Positions 9,851 through 18,810 of a DNA stretch of 46,080 nt are shown here, piece after piece. Location of the stretch: the NCBI GenBank assembly GCA_028727105.1, contig JAQYOU010000021.1, positions 1-46,080 of the forward strand, read 5' to 3'. Position numbers and translations under genes: made by a program. Below the pieces are notes generated by a model, which was not told where the DNA came from, did no database searches, and worked only from the letters and a program-made list of their open reading frames with translations. The DNA comes from a bacterium. GTDB lineage: Bacteria; Bacillota; Clostridia; Lachnospirales; Lachnospiraceae. Numbering within the stretch: the first letter of the stretch is position 1; each line of letters begins with the position of its first letter.

Positions 9851-10840
9851 ATGAGCACCTCAAAAAGAATCGTTGGAACTCTGGCAATACCGGTAATAGC
9901 AAGCATTATCTTAGAGGCTCTTTGCCTGAGTCATGGACAAAATATTATCACAAATGCAAAGAGCTTTGACAACTTTGTGGTGTATGCAGCTATCGTAATG
10001 ATCACGACCATTGCTCTTTCTATCAATCTGAATAGTGGAAGATTTGATTTTTCGCTCGGATCAATGGCAGCTTTATCAGCTGTCATTGGAGCAAAGGTTT
10101 CCTATGCGATCCTCGGTGGAGGCGCAGGAAGCGCAGCGCTGATGCTGGTACTTACAATTGTGGCAGGCGCAATCCTTGGTTTATTGTCAGGAAGCTTATA
10201 TGTATTGCTCCGCATACCGCCAATTATTACTTCGTTAGGTGTCACTCTCATTTATGAAGGAATTCTTTACACATTAACAAGTGGTAAATACTTGATGACC
10301 GAGGTTCAGAATGCATCGATGTCAGGATTTGTAGGAACGAGTGTATATGCATTCCTTATCATTCTTGCAGTTCTTGCGTTTTCCATCCTGCTGTTTGATC
10401 ATACCAAATTTGGTTTTGATTATAACGCATTGAAAAACGGGCAGAAGGTTGCAGTAAACACCGGAATCAAAGAAGTTGGCAATGCAGTGATCTGCTACAT
10501 GATCTGCGGTGGACTTATGGGAATCGTAGGTTTCTTAAATGCAGCCAGAAATACGAACATCAATGGCGGACAGCTCAATTTTGGAAGTATTGCAATTATG
10601 TTTACCGCATTCCTTCCCATGTTCATCGGATCCTATATCGGAAGATTCAGTAATGAGAAGCTTGGCTTTCTGCTTGCGGCAGTCGTTATGTCACTTTTGA
10701 ATTCGACTTTTGCAGTATTCTCAAATGAAGTAACTGCTTCCATGCAGTCAATTATCAATGCTGTACTTTTGGTTGTGTTCTTAATTTATCTGAATAATGA
10801 AAACTTACTTGTAAGAATTCTTTCTCCAAGGAAGAAATAA
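9851..10840 (+). CDS. Sugar ABC transporter permease (second, RbsC-like)
   Basis: The 329-residue membrane protein has about eight to ten hydrophobic segments. FDFSLGSMAALSA near residue 58 matches the D-x-S-L-G motif of the ribose-type permease family. It is clearly related to the permease at 7539 but diverged, which supports a heterodimeric channel. GGGAGG precedes the ATG. A strong intrinsic terminator starts 9 bases after its stop, dividing the transporter genes from the hydrolase genes. Confidence 0.91.
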   Translation: MSTSKRIVGTLAIPVIASIILEALCLSHGQNIITNAKSFDNFVVYAAIVMITTIALSINLNSGRFDFSLGSMAALSAVIGAKVSYAILGGGAGSAALMLVLTIVAGAILGLLSGSLYVLLRIPPIITSLGVTLIYEGILYTLTSGKYLMTEVQNASMSGFVGTSVYAFLIILAVLAFSILLFDHTKFGFDYNALKNGQKVAVNTGIKEVGNAVICYMICGGLMGIVGFLNAARNTNINGGQLNFGSIAIMFTAFLPMFIGSYIGRFSNEKLGFLLAAVVMSLLNSTFAVFSNEVTASMQSIINAVLLVVFLIYLNNENLLVRILSPRKK

Positions 10841-10848
10841 GAAAACCG

Positions 10849-10883
10849 GCCCCTTTGGATGAAGCGATCCAAAGGGGCTTTTT
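10849..10883 (+). terminator. Rho-independent terminator inside the glycan operon
   Basis: GCCCCTTTGGAT and ATCCAAAGGGGC form a perfect 12-bp stem with the loop GAAGCG, followed by TTTTT. It lies between the second permease and the GH78-like gene, so part of the transcription would stop after the transporter and the hydrolases would be made at a lower level. Confidence 0.88.
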
Positions 10884-10899
10884 ATATGGAGACAAAATC

Positions 10900-12438
10900 A
10901 TGGAAAACAAAATGTTATTAGATCAGGCGCTCGCGCTTTTACCACAGCTTAATGAAACTACAGTAGAGGTGACACAAACGGTTGCACTGGATATGGATGA
11001 GAACAGACAGATCCGGGTTGAGGCAGCAGGTGATTACCGGGAAAAAAGAATGAAAAAGGGTGATGCGGTCATTTTGGACTTTGGCAATCATCAGGTTGGT
11101 TATCTGAATCTGAAACTGGATTATGAAGGAAGCCATCCGGATGCACCGGTGCTTATGCGCGTGCATTTTGCGGAGAATCCGGTAGAGCTTTTTGAGGATG
11201 CAAAAAGCTATCATGGATGGATCTGTTCATCCTGGATCGAAGAAGAGCAGATCCATATCGATGTGATACCAACCAGCCTGCAGCTGGAGAGAAGATATGC
11301 ATTCCGATATGTCAAAATTCAAATCCTTGATATCAGCAGCAAGTTTTCTCTTGTGATCAAGGATGCTGCCTGTACTGCGGTTTCATCAGCAGACGACAAG
11401 AATCTAAAAGCATTTGAGACAGAAAATGAATGGCACAAGCGACTGGATCAGATTGCATGCAGAACCTTGCATAACTGTATGCAGACCGTGTTCGAGGATG
11501 GACCAAAGCGAGACCGGCGGCTTTGGATGGGGGATCTTCGAATGCAGGCACTCGCTAATTATCAGACGTACGAAAAAAATGATCTGGTCAAGGCCTGCCT
11601 GTATCTGTTTGCAGCACTTCCGATGGAAAATGGGCAGGTTGGAGCGTGTCTGTTTCTGGATCCGGTTCCGGAGGTGGATGACTCGGTCATGTTTGATTAT
11701 GCGCTCTTCTTTACCGCTTGTCTCAGGGATTATTACAACGAAACAAAAGATATGGAGGCCCTCCGTCATCTTTGGTCTACAGCACTCAGCCAGATTTATA
11801 TTGCAGAAGAAAAAATGGGAGATGCCGGGGTTATTGAAGACTCGGATGAGCTGGGCTGGTGCTTTGTTGACTGGAATCTGGCATTGAATAAACAGGCAAG
11901 TGCGCATGGAATTTTCATGTATGCATTAAAAGCTGCAATTGAGCTTGCTGCCGTACTTGGCGAGACGGAGGAAGAACAGAAATTAACTGAGATCTATAGG
12001 AATGCAAAGCAGGATGCATTAAAGGTTTTGTGGGATGAAGAAAGGCAATGCTTTATGAGCGGAAAGAATAAGCAGGTATCCATCGCATCTCAGGTATGGA
12101 TGATCCTTGGCGGAGCGATAGAAGGACAGGCAGCCATAGATCTGCTGAAACGTGTGGAGAGAATGGAAGATGCCGAGGGCATGGTCACTCCATACATGTA
12201 CCACAATTATATCGATGCCTTGATGCAGCTTGGACAAAGGAAACAGGCACTCGAAAAGCTGGAAATCTACTGGGGTGGTATGGCTGATCAGGGTGCGGAT
12301 ACCTTTTGGGAATTGTATAATCCCGGGAATCCGAATGAGTCGCCTTATGGCGGAACGATTGTAAACAGCTATTGTCATGCATGGAGCTGTGCGCCTGCAT
12401 ATTTCCTGCGAAAATATTTTGGTGAAAAGAAGAATTGA
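10900..12438 (+). CDS. GH78-like (alpha-L-rhamnosidase family) hydrolase
   Basis: The 512-residue protein has an N-terminal beta-sandwich (to about residue 165) and an alpha/alpha-barrel typical of GH78. The signature is DGPKRDRRLWMGD at 200-212; classical rhamnosidases read D-C-P-Q-R-(D/E)-E-R there, so the position of their general acid Glu is Arg in this protein. Near the C-terminus, TFWELYNPG and SYCHAWSCAP match the base-Glu region. It is shorter than most GH78 enzymes and has no signal peptide, so it should act in the cytoplasm. I chose the ATG at 10900 because the in-frame ATG at 10855 lies in the terminator stem. Release of L-rhamnose is plausible but not proven. Confidence 0.82.
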   Translation: MENKMLLDQALALLPQLNETTVEVTQTVALDMDENRQIRVEAAGDYREKRMKKGDAVILDFGNHQVGYLNLKLDYEGSHPDAPVLMRVHFAENPVELFEDAKSYHGWICSSWIEEEQIHIDVIPTSLQLERRYAFRYVKIQILDISSKFSLVIKDAACTAVSSADDKNLKAFETENEWHKRLDQIACRTLHNCMQTVFEDGPKRDRRLWMGDLRMQALANYQTYEKNDLVKACLYLFAALPMENGQVGACLFLDPVPEVDDSVMFDYALFFTACLRDYYNETKDMEALRHLWSTALSQIYIAEEKMGDAGVIEDSDELGWCFVDWNLALNKQASAHGIFMYALKAAIELAAVLGETEEEQKLTEIYRNAKQDALKVLWDEERQCFMSGKNKQVSIASQVWMILGGAIEGQAAIDLLKRVERMEDAEGMVTPYMYHNYIDALMQLGQRKQALEKLEIYWGGMADQGADTFWELYNPGNPNESPYGGTIVNSYCHAWSCAPAYFLRKYFGEKKN

Positions 12439-12451
12439 AAACGGAGGGATC

Positions 12452-14227
12452 ATGGATATGAAACGTACAGATATTGATTTAACAGGAAATCCATTTTACC
12501 TGTCTGAGGATGATATGAAATGGGTAGAAGAGACGAAGGCACAGATGACCGAGGATGAAAAAGTAGGGCAGCTTTTTGTACCTATGGGATTATCCGGGGA
12601 GGATGGACTTGTCCGGCATCTGACCGGGGACTGCCACATTGGCGGAATTATGTATCGAACCGGGGAGATGGAGGAGATTCGTTCTACGCATGAAAAACTG
12701 CAGAATCGTTCAAAGATTCCGCTTTTGATCGCAGCGAATACGGAGGCAGGCGGAGACGGCATGTGTGCGGAGGGAACCACCTTTGGAAAACCGATGGCAG
12801 TCGCTGCAACAAATGATACAGAAAACGCTTACCGTATGGGCTATGTCGCATGCAAGGAAGGCGCTGCTGTCGGACTGAACTGGTCGTTTGCTCCAATCGT
12901 TGATATTGATAAGGAATTTCATAATCCAATTACCAATGTGAGAACCTTTGGTTCGGATGTGAAGCGGGTTCGTGACATGGCAAGCGCATATCTGCGTGGA
13001 GCAAAAGAAAATCAGGTGGCTGTAACCATCAAGCATTTCCCGGGAGATGGCGTGGATGAACGTGACCAGCATATATTAACTTCCGTTAACTCACTGACCT
13101 GTGAGGAGTGGGATGAAAGCTATGGCTATGTATATCAGAGCCTGATCGACGAGGGTGCGCAGGCGGTCATGGTCGGACATATTGCAATGCCGGAATATGT
13201 TCGCAGGATCAATCCGGAAGCGACAGACCGTGAGCGCTATCTTCCTGCATCCGTATCGAAGGAATTATTAAGTGGCCTTCTTCGAGGAAAGCTTGGCTTC
13301 AATGGAGTGATTTCCACGGATTCCAGCTGCATGGTTGGTTACACAACAGCAATGAAACGGGCAGACGCAGTCGTAAATTCTATCGCGAACGGCTGCGACA
13401 TCATCTTATTTAATAAGGATCTGGATGAGGACATCTCATTTATTAAGCAGGGTCTTGCAGATGGAAGAATTTCCGCTGAGCGTCTGGATGATGCGATCAC
13501 AAGAATTCTTGCACTGAAAGCATCCTTAAAGCTACATGAGAAACAGAAAAATGGAACACTGATTCCAAATCTCCAAAACCTTTCGGTCATTGGGTGTGAG
13601 CAGCATAAACAGTGGGCAAAAGGAGTAGCAGATGCCTCAGTCACACTTGTAAAAGACACACAGAACTTACTTCCGATCTCACCAGAGAAGTATAAGCGCG
13701 TATACTTGAATGTCATTCAGCGAAAGCTAACCGATGCGGAGCATCCGGTGGTGCGGCAGTGGAAAGAGCTTTTTGAAAAGGAGGGCTTTGAAGTAACCGT
13801 TCGTGATCGTACCACTACGATCGAATTTGAGAATTTTCTGGGTATCAATATGACCCCGAAGAAGCAGGATCTGATGGGGGAATTGTATCGAAGCGTCGGG
13901 GATTTTACACAGACAAAAGATCTGTATGTCTACATATTGAACATTGAAAACGGATCCAATAACACAACTGCACGAATCGATTGGAACGTCATTTTTGGCC
14001 TCGGTGACGATGCACCGTGGTTCAGTGAGGAGATCCCGGTTTTGTTCATCAGTACAGCCAATCCCTATCATCTGTTTGATGCGCCGATGGCAAAGACGTT
14101 TATCAATTCTTACCACAGCAATTCAAACAGTAATGCGGCAGTGATGGACAAGATCATGGGACGAAGCAAATTCCGTGGAGTAAGCCCGGTTGACCCGTTC
14201 TGCGGAAAAGAATATTTGAAATTATAG
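12452..14227 (+). CDS. Glycoside hydrolase family 3 protein
   Basis: The 591-residue protein has the GH3 TIM barrel followed by an alpha/beta domain (from about residue 380). KHFPGDGVDERDQH (194-207) carries the K-H pair and the D-x-H of beta-N-acetylglucosaminidase (NagZ)-type enzymes. GVISTDS places the nucleophile at about D290. No signal peptide is present, so the enzyme is cytoplasmic. GGAGGG precedes the ATG at 12452, 13 bases after the GH78-like stop codon; a longer in-frame start overlapping that gene was rejected. It may be a beta-N-acetylhexosaminidase or a related beta-glycosidase acting on the same imported oligosaccharide. Confidence 0.87.
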   Translation: MDMKRTDIDLTGNPFYLSEDDMKWVEETKAQMTEDEKVGQLFVPMGLSGEDGLVRHLTGDCHIGGIMYRTGEMEEIRSTHEKLQNRSKIPLLIAANTEAGGDGMCAEGTTFGKPMAVAATNDTENAYRMGYVACKEGAAVGLNWSFAPIVDIDKEFHNPITNVRTFGSDVKRVRDMASAYLRGAKENQVAVTIKHFPGDGVDERDQHILTSVNSLTCEEWDESYGYVYQSLIDEGAQAVMVGHIAMPEYVRRINPEATDRERYLPASVSKELLSGLLRGKLGFNGVISTDSSCMVGYTTAMKRADAVVNSIANGCDIILFNKDLDEDISFIKQGLADGRISAERLDDAITRILALKASLKLHEKQKNGTLIPNLQNLSVIGCEQHKQWAKGVADASVTLVKDTQNLLPISPEKYKRVYLNVIQRKLTDAEHPVVRQWKELFEKEGFEVTVRDRTTTIEFENFLGINMTPKKQDLMGELYRSVGDFTQTKDLYVYILNIENGSNNTTARIDWNVIFGLGDDAPWFSEEIPVLFISTANPYHLFDAPMAKTFINSYHSNSNSNAAVMDKIMGRSKFRGVSPVDPFCGKEYLKL

Positions 14228-14244
14228 TTTGTGGAGGATGGACA

Positions 14245-14874
14245 ATGAACGCAGTTATATTTGATCTGGATGGTGTCATCTGTTTTACGGATCAGTATCA
14301 TTATCTGGCATGGAAAGAGATGGCAGATGAAATCGGAGTTTATTTTGATGAGACGATCAACAACCGCCTTCGCGGAGTCAGCCGGATGGACAGCCTGAAT
14401 ATTATTTTGGAGAAATCAGATAAAGCGTATACCCACGAGCAAAAAGAAGCATTGGCAGCAAAAAAGAATGCCATTTATGTAAAATTATTAGAGCAGATGA
14501 GTCCTGCGGATTTATCGGATGAAGTAAAGACTACTTTGGATGCCCTTCGTGCGAAAGGCTTGAAGCTGGCCATCGGTTCAAGCAGTAAAAACACAAAGAT
14601 GATCTTAAAGCAGATCGGGCTGGGCGATTATTTTGATGCAATCAGTGATGGAACCAACATTGTGAACTCCAAACCGGATCCGGAAGTCTTCTTGAAGGCA
14701 GCCGAATTTTTATCAGAAGATCCCAAGGATTGCCTGGTAGTGGAAGATGCGCTTGCGGGTATTGAGGCAGCAGTACGTGGAGGCTTCAAGAGTGCCGGAC
14801 TTGGCGAGGCAGCCACGCATGAAAAGGTAACTTATCCGATGGAAACCTTTAGAGATCTGCTGAGAATTGTATAA
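14245..14874 (+). CDS. pgmB: HAD hydrolase, beta-phosphoglucomutase-like
   Basis: The 209-residue protein begins with the HAD motif DLDGVI, giving the nucleophile and acid/base Asp pair (about D8 and D10). A T-D-x-x-H-x-x-x-W cap segment and R-G-V-S-R phosphate-binding pattern follow, as in beta-phosphoglucomutase (beta-glucose-1-phosphate to glucose-6-phosphate). GSSSKN (motif II), NSKPDPEVF (motif III) and VVEDALAGIEAA (motif IV) complete the set. It starts 17 bases after the GH3 gene. No glycoside phosphorylase that would supply beta-glucose-1-phosphate is in the window, so it may be another sugar-phosphate mutase or phosphatase. Confidence 0.83.
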   Translation: MNAVIFDLDGVICFTDQYHYLAWKEMADEIGVYFDETINNRLRGVSRMDSLNIILEKSDKAYTHEQKEALAAKKNAIYVKLLEQMSPADLSDEVKTTLDALRAKGLKLAIGSSSKNTKMILKQIGLGDYFDAISDGTNIVNSKPDPEVFLKAAEFLSEDPKDCLVVEDALAGIEAAVRGGFKSAGLGEAATHEKVTYPMETFRDLLRIV

Positions 14875-14951
14875 ATAAAATTGATACAAAATTTTCTTTT
14901 GCTGTGAAAGAAAAACAAACAAAACGAACGAATGACAGCTCGAAAACAACT

Positions 14952-15022
14952 AAAAACCACATAAATAAGCAGGAAAGATACAAAAAATAATGCTTGATTT
15001 ATGTGGTTTTTTGTCGTACACT
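14952..15022 (+). promoter_or_regulatory. Inverted repeat with AAAACCACA motif and promoter for the eutS-like gene
   Basis: AAAAACCACATAAATAAGCA (14952-14971) is mirrored by TGCTTGATTTATGTGGTTTT (14991-15010) with one bulge. Followed by T residues, it could end the glycan operon. It also contains AAAACCACA and its inverted copy, the same motif found at two other BMC promoters. A candidate promoter, TTGATT (14994-14999) with a 17-base spacer and TACACT (15017-15022), places the second copy between -35 and -10, as expected of a repressor site. Terminator and operator roles are both possible. Confidence 0.55.
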
Positions 15023-15055
15023 ATATATATCAATATGTTTGGGGAGCGTTTGCCT

Positions 15056-15433
15056 ATGGAATTTCAATTACCCCCTTCCCAGGAAGGAAAAATGCGTATC
15101 GTACAGGAACTGGTGCCCGGCAAGCAGGTCACGCTGGCGCACATTATCGCAAGTCCTGATCCAATTGTATATAAGAAGCTGGGCCTTGATCCGAGCATTG
15201 ACTATCAGCGCACAGCGATCGGGATCCTCAGTATGAGCCCCGCAGAGATCGCAGTGATCGCAGGAGATCTTGCGGTGAAAAAGGCAGACATTGACCTGGG
15301 ATTTATTGATCGTTTCAGCGGAACTTTGATCTTTACCGGTTCTGTGTCAGCGGTGGAGGAAGCGATCCAGGCGATCTGTGATTATCTGATCGAAAATCTG
15401 GGCTTTACAGTCTGCGCAGTCACAAGGACGTAA
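15056..15433 (+). CDS. Circularly permuted BMC shell protein (EutS/PduU family)
   Basis: The 125-residue protein matches EutS/PduU, a hexameric shell protein with a permuted BMC fold. RIVQELVPGKQVTLAHIIASP, then AIGILSMSPAEIAVIAGDLAVKKADI, LGFIDRFSGTL and the closing CAVTRT follow the EutS pattern. The N-terminal strands would form the small beta-barrel over the pore. GGGGAG precedes the ATG at 15056; an ATG at 15035 is less likely. It sits about 9 kb upstream of the main BMC operon but pairs with the next gene, as in eut and pdu loci. Confidence 0.93.
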   Translation: MEFQLPPSQEGKMRIVQELVPGKQVTLAHIIASPDPIVYKKLGLDPSIDYQRTAIGILSMSPAEIAVIAGDLAVKKADIDLGFIDRFSGTLIFTGSVSAVEEAIQAICDYLIENLGFTVCAVTRT

Positions 15434-15447
15434 AAGGTATTTTCAAA

Positions 15448-15987
15448 ATGAAAAAAATGATCTTAGTTGGACGGAGCGAGTGTGGTAAGACTACGCTCCG
15501 TCAGGCGTTAAAGGGGGAGACCCTGCACTACCACAAAACACAGTATGTCAATCATTATGACGTGATCATTGACACGCCGGGCGAGTATGCGGAAACGGGT
15601 ACACTGGGGCGTGCACTGGCGCTTTATTCCTATGAAGCGGATGTGACGGCACTTCTCATCAATTCTAATGAGCCCTATTCGCTGTATCCGCCCTGCTGTG
15701 CGGCGGTAAACTGCCGACCCACCATCGGGATCGTGACACAGATCGATGCGCCGGATGGGGATCCGGATCGCGCGGAGCGCTGGCTGCGTCTGGCAGGCTG
15801 CGAGAAGGTATTTCGCGTCAGTTCGTATACAGGGGAAGGCATCTGGCAGCTGTTGGAGTATTTACGAGAGCCGGGAGATGTGTTACCATGGGATAGTGAA
15901 GAGGAGGCAAACCGTGCAAGAGAGGTGCTCTCCACAAAGTCAAACGACAGCCGGGACGTGACCGGGGAGGAAAACTGGGAGGATTAG
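15448..15987 (+). CDS. EutP/PduV-family GTPase-like protein
   Basis: The 179-residue Ras-like P-loop protein has Walker A GRSECGKT (residues 8-15), the D-T-P-G-E switch-II motif and T-Q-I-D in place of NKxD. The family is found beside eut and pdu microcompartments; PduV is linked to compartment positioning, and EutP has been reported to have acetate kinase activity in Salmonella. It starts 14 bases after the shell gene. A polar tail after about residue 150 is not conserved. The exact role is uncertain. Confidence 0.88.
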   Translation: MKKMILVGRSECGKTTLRQALKGETLHYHKTQYVNHYDVIIDTPGEYAETGTLGRALALYSYEADVTALLINSNEPYSLYPPCCAAVNCRPTIGIVTQIDAPDGDPDRAERWLRLAGCEKVFRVSSYTGEGIWQLLEYLREPGDVLPWDSEEEANRAREVLSTKSNDSRDVTGEENWED

Positions 15988-15990
15988 TCA

Positions 15991-17385
15991 ATGAGTACCG
16001 GTGATCTGGAAAAAAATCAGAACAAACAGATATTCAAACATACATTGGTGCAGGCATCAGCATTTCTTGTGGTGATACTTTGTGCCATTTTGTTTTTCTT
16101 TGTTATCTTCAGCTACAACACATGGACCGGAAAGCTTGCTTACATTGTGTCCGGATTGAAGTCGATCATCATAGGCATTGTGATCGCGTACCTTTTAAAC
16201 CCGATCGTAAATGGACTGGAAAAGCGGCTGCACAGACTGTTCAAAAATCCGAAAAACGAGGTGAAGGCAAACAGCGCCATACGTGCGTTCAGTGCCATAG
16301 CTGTTGTGCTGTTTGCGGTTGTCATTGCGGGCATTCTGATCTATACGATCCTTCCACAGGTTGTGATCAGTATTTCTTCTCTGATCCGCAATTTTCCGTA
16401 TTACGTGGATGAGATCACAAATCTGATCCAGTCAAACCGGCAGTTGAAGACGTTTTTGGATAATGTCCTCACGAATGCAACGGAAGTTATTTCAAAATGG
16501 CTGAATGAAAATGTGCTGCAGAATATCCAGTCTTATGTGACACTGGCAGCATCCGGTGTGGTAAGCGTGATCACAGTTCTGGCGGATATCCTTGTGGGCC
16601 TGATCATTTCCGTTTATGTGCTCTGTTCCACCAAAACCTTCGTGGGACAGGGAAAGAAGATCATTTACGCGGTATTTAACAAGCGCCATGCAAAAATGAT
16701 CCTCGACACGACCCGGAAGAGCAACGAGATCTTCGGAGGATTTATCTCCGGAAAGCTTTTAGATTCCCTGATCATCGGTGTGCTCTGCTTTGTGGGACTC
16801 TCGGCGCTGCATATGCCCTACATTGCACTGGTCTCCGTGATCGTCGGCGTGACGAACGTCATTCCGTTTTTTGGCCCTTATATCGGTATGATTCCCAGCA
16901 CGATCCTGATCATGCTGGTGGATTTCAAAAAGGGTGTGATCGTGCTGATCTTTATCATCATTTTACAACAGATCGACGGCAACGTGATCGGTCCGAAGAT
17001 CCTTGGAAAGTCAACAGGCTTGTCGGCGTTCTGGGTGGTTTTTTCGGTAATGTTCTTTGGAAAATTGTGGGGTGTGATCGGAATGCTCATCGGCGTTCCG
17101 GTGTTTGGCGTGATCTACTACATGTTGGATACATTCGTGAATTTTCAGCTGGGACGAAGAGAGCTTCCGGTGGAAACCGAGGAATATAAGAATCTGGATT
17201 ATTTTGCAGAGGACGGTACACGCATTACGCTTGATGGAAAGAAGACTGCACGGGAGCTTCACAAAGAGGAACAGAAGGAACTGCGCAGACAGTGGATGGA
17301 AGAGAATCAGGAAAACTTTGAGCGCTGGCTGCATCAGAGAAAAAAGAAAGAGCCGGAGGCAGAAGAATCGTGTGGCAGAAAATAA
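15991..17385 (+). CDS. AI-2E family membrane transporter
   Basis: The 464-residue protein has about eight membrane segments and the family's features: an N-terminal pair of helices, a helical extracytoplasmic stretch, the P-F-F-G-P-x-I-G motif, and Q-x-x-D-G-N-V-I-G-P-K-I-L-G-K-S-T-G-L. The C-terminal ~90 residues are highly charged and cytoplasmic. Members include Na+/H+ antiporters and proposed autoinducer exporters, so the substrate cannot be assigned. GGGAGG lies over the end of the GTPase gene, so it is in the same operon, but there is no other link to the BMC. Confidence 0.88.
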   Translation: MSTGDLEKNQNKQIFKHTLVQASAFLVVILCAILFFFVIFSYNTWTGKLAYIVSGLKSIIIGIVIAYLLNPIVNGLEKRLHRLFKNPKNEVKANSAIRAFSAIAVVLFAVVIAGILIYTILPQVVISISSLIRNFPYYVDEITNLIQSNRQLKTFLDNVLTNATEVISKWLNENVLQNIQSYVTLAASGVVSVITVLADILVGLIISVYVLCSTKTFVGQGKKIIYAVFNKRHAKMILDTTRKSNEIFGGFISGKLLDSLIIGVLCFVGLSALHMPYIALVSVIVGVTNVIPFFGPYIGMIPSTILIMLVDFKKGVIVLIFIIILQQIDGNVIGPKILGKSTGLSAFWVVFSVMFFGKLWGVIGMLIGVPVFGVIYYMLDTFVNFQLGRRELPVETEEYKNLDYFAEDGTRITLDGKKTARELHKEEQKELRRQWMEENQENFERWLHQRKKKEPEAEESCGRK

Positions 17386-17416
17386 CACACCACGCTGTCT
17401 GGCAGCGCAGTGTGTT
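17384..17416. terminator. Hairpin between convergent genes
   Basis: AACACAC and GTGTGTT enclose CGCTG and CAGCG, giving a two-part stem with a short TCTGG loop. It overlaps the AI-2E gene's stop codon and faces the convergent CLC gene, so it may serve both strands. U-runs are weak on either side. Confidence 0.55.
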
Positions 17417-17425
17417 GCTTGAAAA

Positions 17426-18739
17426 TTATTGTGCCTTGCGGTCGATATAAGTCGTTTTGAATTTGGAATATAAGATCTTCTGGCTGCTGTACAGGCCGTG
17501 ATATCCGGATGCCATATAGCTGAGTGCGATCGCCAGCAGATAGTAGGGCATGCCCTCGTAGCCGAACAGCTCAAAACAGATAAGCAGGGATGCGATCGGT
17601 GAGTTTGTTACACCGCAGAACAGGCTTCCCATGCCAACTGCAATGCAAAGAGGCGAAGAAAAACCGGTGATCATGGCAAACAAACAGCCGAAGGTTGCCC
17701 CTACATAGAAGGTGGGAACGATTTCGCCGCCCTTGTAGCAGGTGCCCAATGTGATGGCGGTAAAGATCATCTTCAGCAGAAAAGCTCCGGGAAATACCGT
17801 TCCGGTCTCAAAGCACCGTGCGATCACGTCCATGCCTGCGCCATTGTAATCACGGTTTCCGACAAGCAGGGTCAGCACGATGATGATGCATCCGCCGATG
17901 ATCGTGCGCAGATAGTGATTCGGCACATGTTCGCGGAAAAAATGAGCGGTATGGTGTAAGAGTATACAAAATACAACGCTGAGCAACGCACACAATATGG
18001 CAAGGCTTCCGATGAGGCATGCGCTTTTTATCGTAAACGCAGGCAGATCGGTCACGGGGAAGGATTCCCAGCCGACACCGCACATGGCAGCCAGTGAATG
18101 CGCCACAAAGGATGCGATCACACAGGGTACCAGTGCTGCGTAATACATGACACCCACACTGATGACTTCCATGGAAAAGATGGCTGCGGCCATCGGTGTG
18201 CCAAACAGTGCGGAAAAGCAGGCGCTCATGCCGCACATGATCATCACACGTTTATCGTTTTCGTTAAAATGAAATACTTTTCCGATGGAATTGCCAATGC
18301 TGGCACCGATCTGAAGAGCAGCTCCTTCCCGTCCGGCAGAGCCGCCGCACAGATGTGTGAGCACGGTGGCAACGAAGATGAGCGGGGCCATGCGAAGCGG
18401 TACTTCTTCGCCGGAATGGATCGCAGAGATCACAAGGTTGGTTCCCTGATCGTGCTTATCCTTGAACAGATAGTACCAGGATACGATCAGCACACCGGCA
18501 AGGGGCAGAAGATATAATAACCGGGGATACGTGCTCCTCATGGTGGTGGCCCATGTCATTGCATAAGAAAATGCAATGCCGACACCGCCCACAACAAGGC
18601 CGGTCAGGATCGCGATCAGGATCCATTTGACGGATGTTCTTGCCCGATGCAGATTGTGTATGATCACCCGTTTACGATCCGGTTGTTCCCCGGAGGGATG
18701 ATCCTGGTTTTTGATTTCGTTTGATTCATTTGTATTCAT
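17426..18739 (-). CDS. CLC-family anion channel/antiporter, possibly fluoride type
   Basis: The 437-residue membrane protein has the CLC gating motif as GGSAGREGAALQ (gating Glu about E138) and G-G-E-I-V-P-T-F near the C-terminus, corresponding to the G-x-F-x-P motif. From memory, PLRMAPL before a GGSAGREG sequence resembles the CLC-F fluoride/proton antiporters more than chloride EriC. I saw no fluoride riboswitch upstream. There is no CBS domain. AAGGAG lies 10 bases before the ATG at 18739; a GTG at 18748 would be too close to it. It is convergent with the AI-2E gene and divergent from the rha regulator. Confidence 0.85.
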   Translation of the reverse strand: MNTNESNEIKNQDHPSGEQPDRKRVIIHNLHRARTSVKWILIAILTGLVVGGVGIAFSYAMTWATTMRSTYPRLLYLLPLAGVLIVSWYYLFKDKHDQGTNLVISAIHSGEEVPLRMAPLIFVATVLTHLCGGSAGREGAALQIGASIGNSIGKVFHFNENDKRVMIMCGMSACFSALFGTPMAAAIFSMEVISVGVMYYAALVPCVIASFVAHSLAAMCGVGWESFPVTDLPAFTIKSACLIGSLAILCALLSVVFCILLHHTAHFFREHVPNHYLRTIIGGCIIIVLTLLVGNRDYNGAGMDVIARCFETGTVFPGAFLLKMIFTAITLGTCYKGGEIVPTFYVGATFGCLFAMITGFSSPLCIAVGMGSLFCGVTNSPIASLLICFELFGYEGMPYYLLAIALSYMASGYHGLYSSQKILYSKFKTTYIDRKAQ

Positions 18740-18765
18740 AACATTCACACTCCTTAAGCGTTCTT

Positions 18766-18794
18766 ATGGTAGCGCGGGAAGTTTGGTTTGTCAA
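18766..18794 (-). promoter_or_regulatory. Sigma-A promoter for the CLC gene
   Basis: On the minus strand, TTGACA (18794-18789) and TACCAT (18771-18766) are separated by 17 bases. The predicted start gives a leader of about 20 bases including AAGGAG. The promoter overlaps the upstream region of the divergent AraC gene. Confidence 0.65.
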
Positions 18795-18810
18795 GGCATG
18801 GAGAAATGCA

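Noticed and set aside
15991-17385. AI-2E family protein as a quorum-sensing exporter linked to rhamnose or BMC
   Set aside because: The family is broad and includes cation antiporters; nothing else in the window makes or senses AI-2.
18740-18810. Fluoride riboswitch upstream of the CLC gene
   Set aside because: The predicted leader is about 20 bases, and the conserved riboswitch core was not seen.
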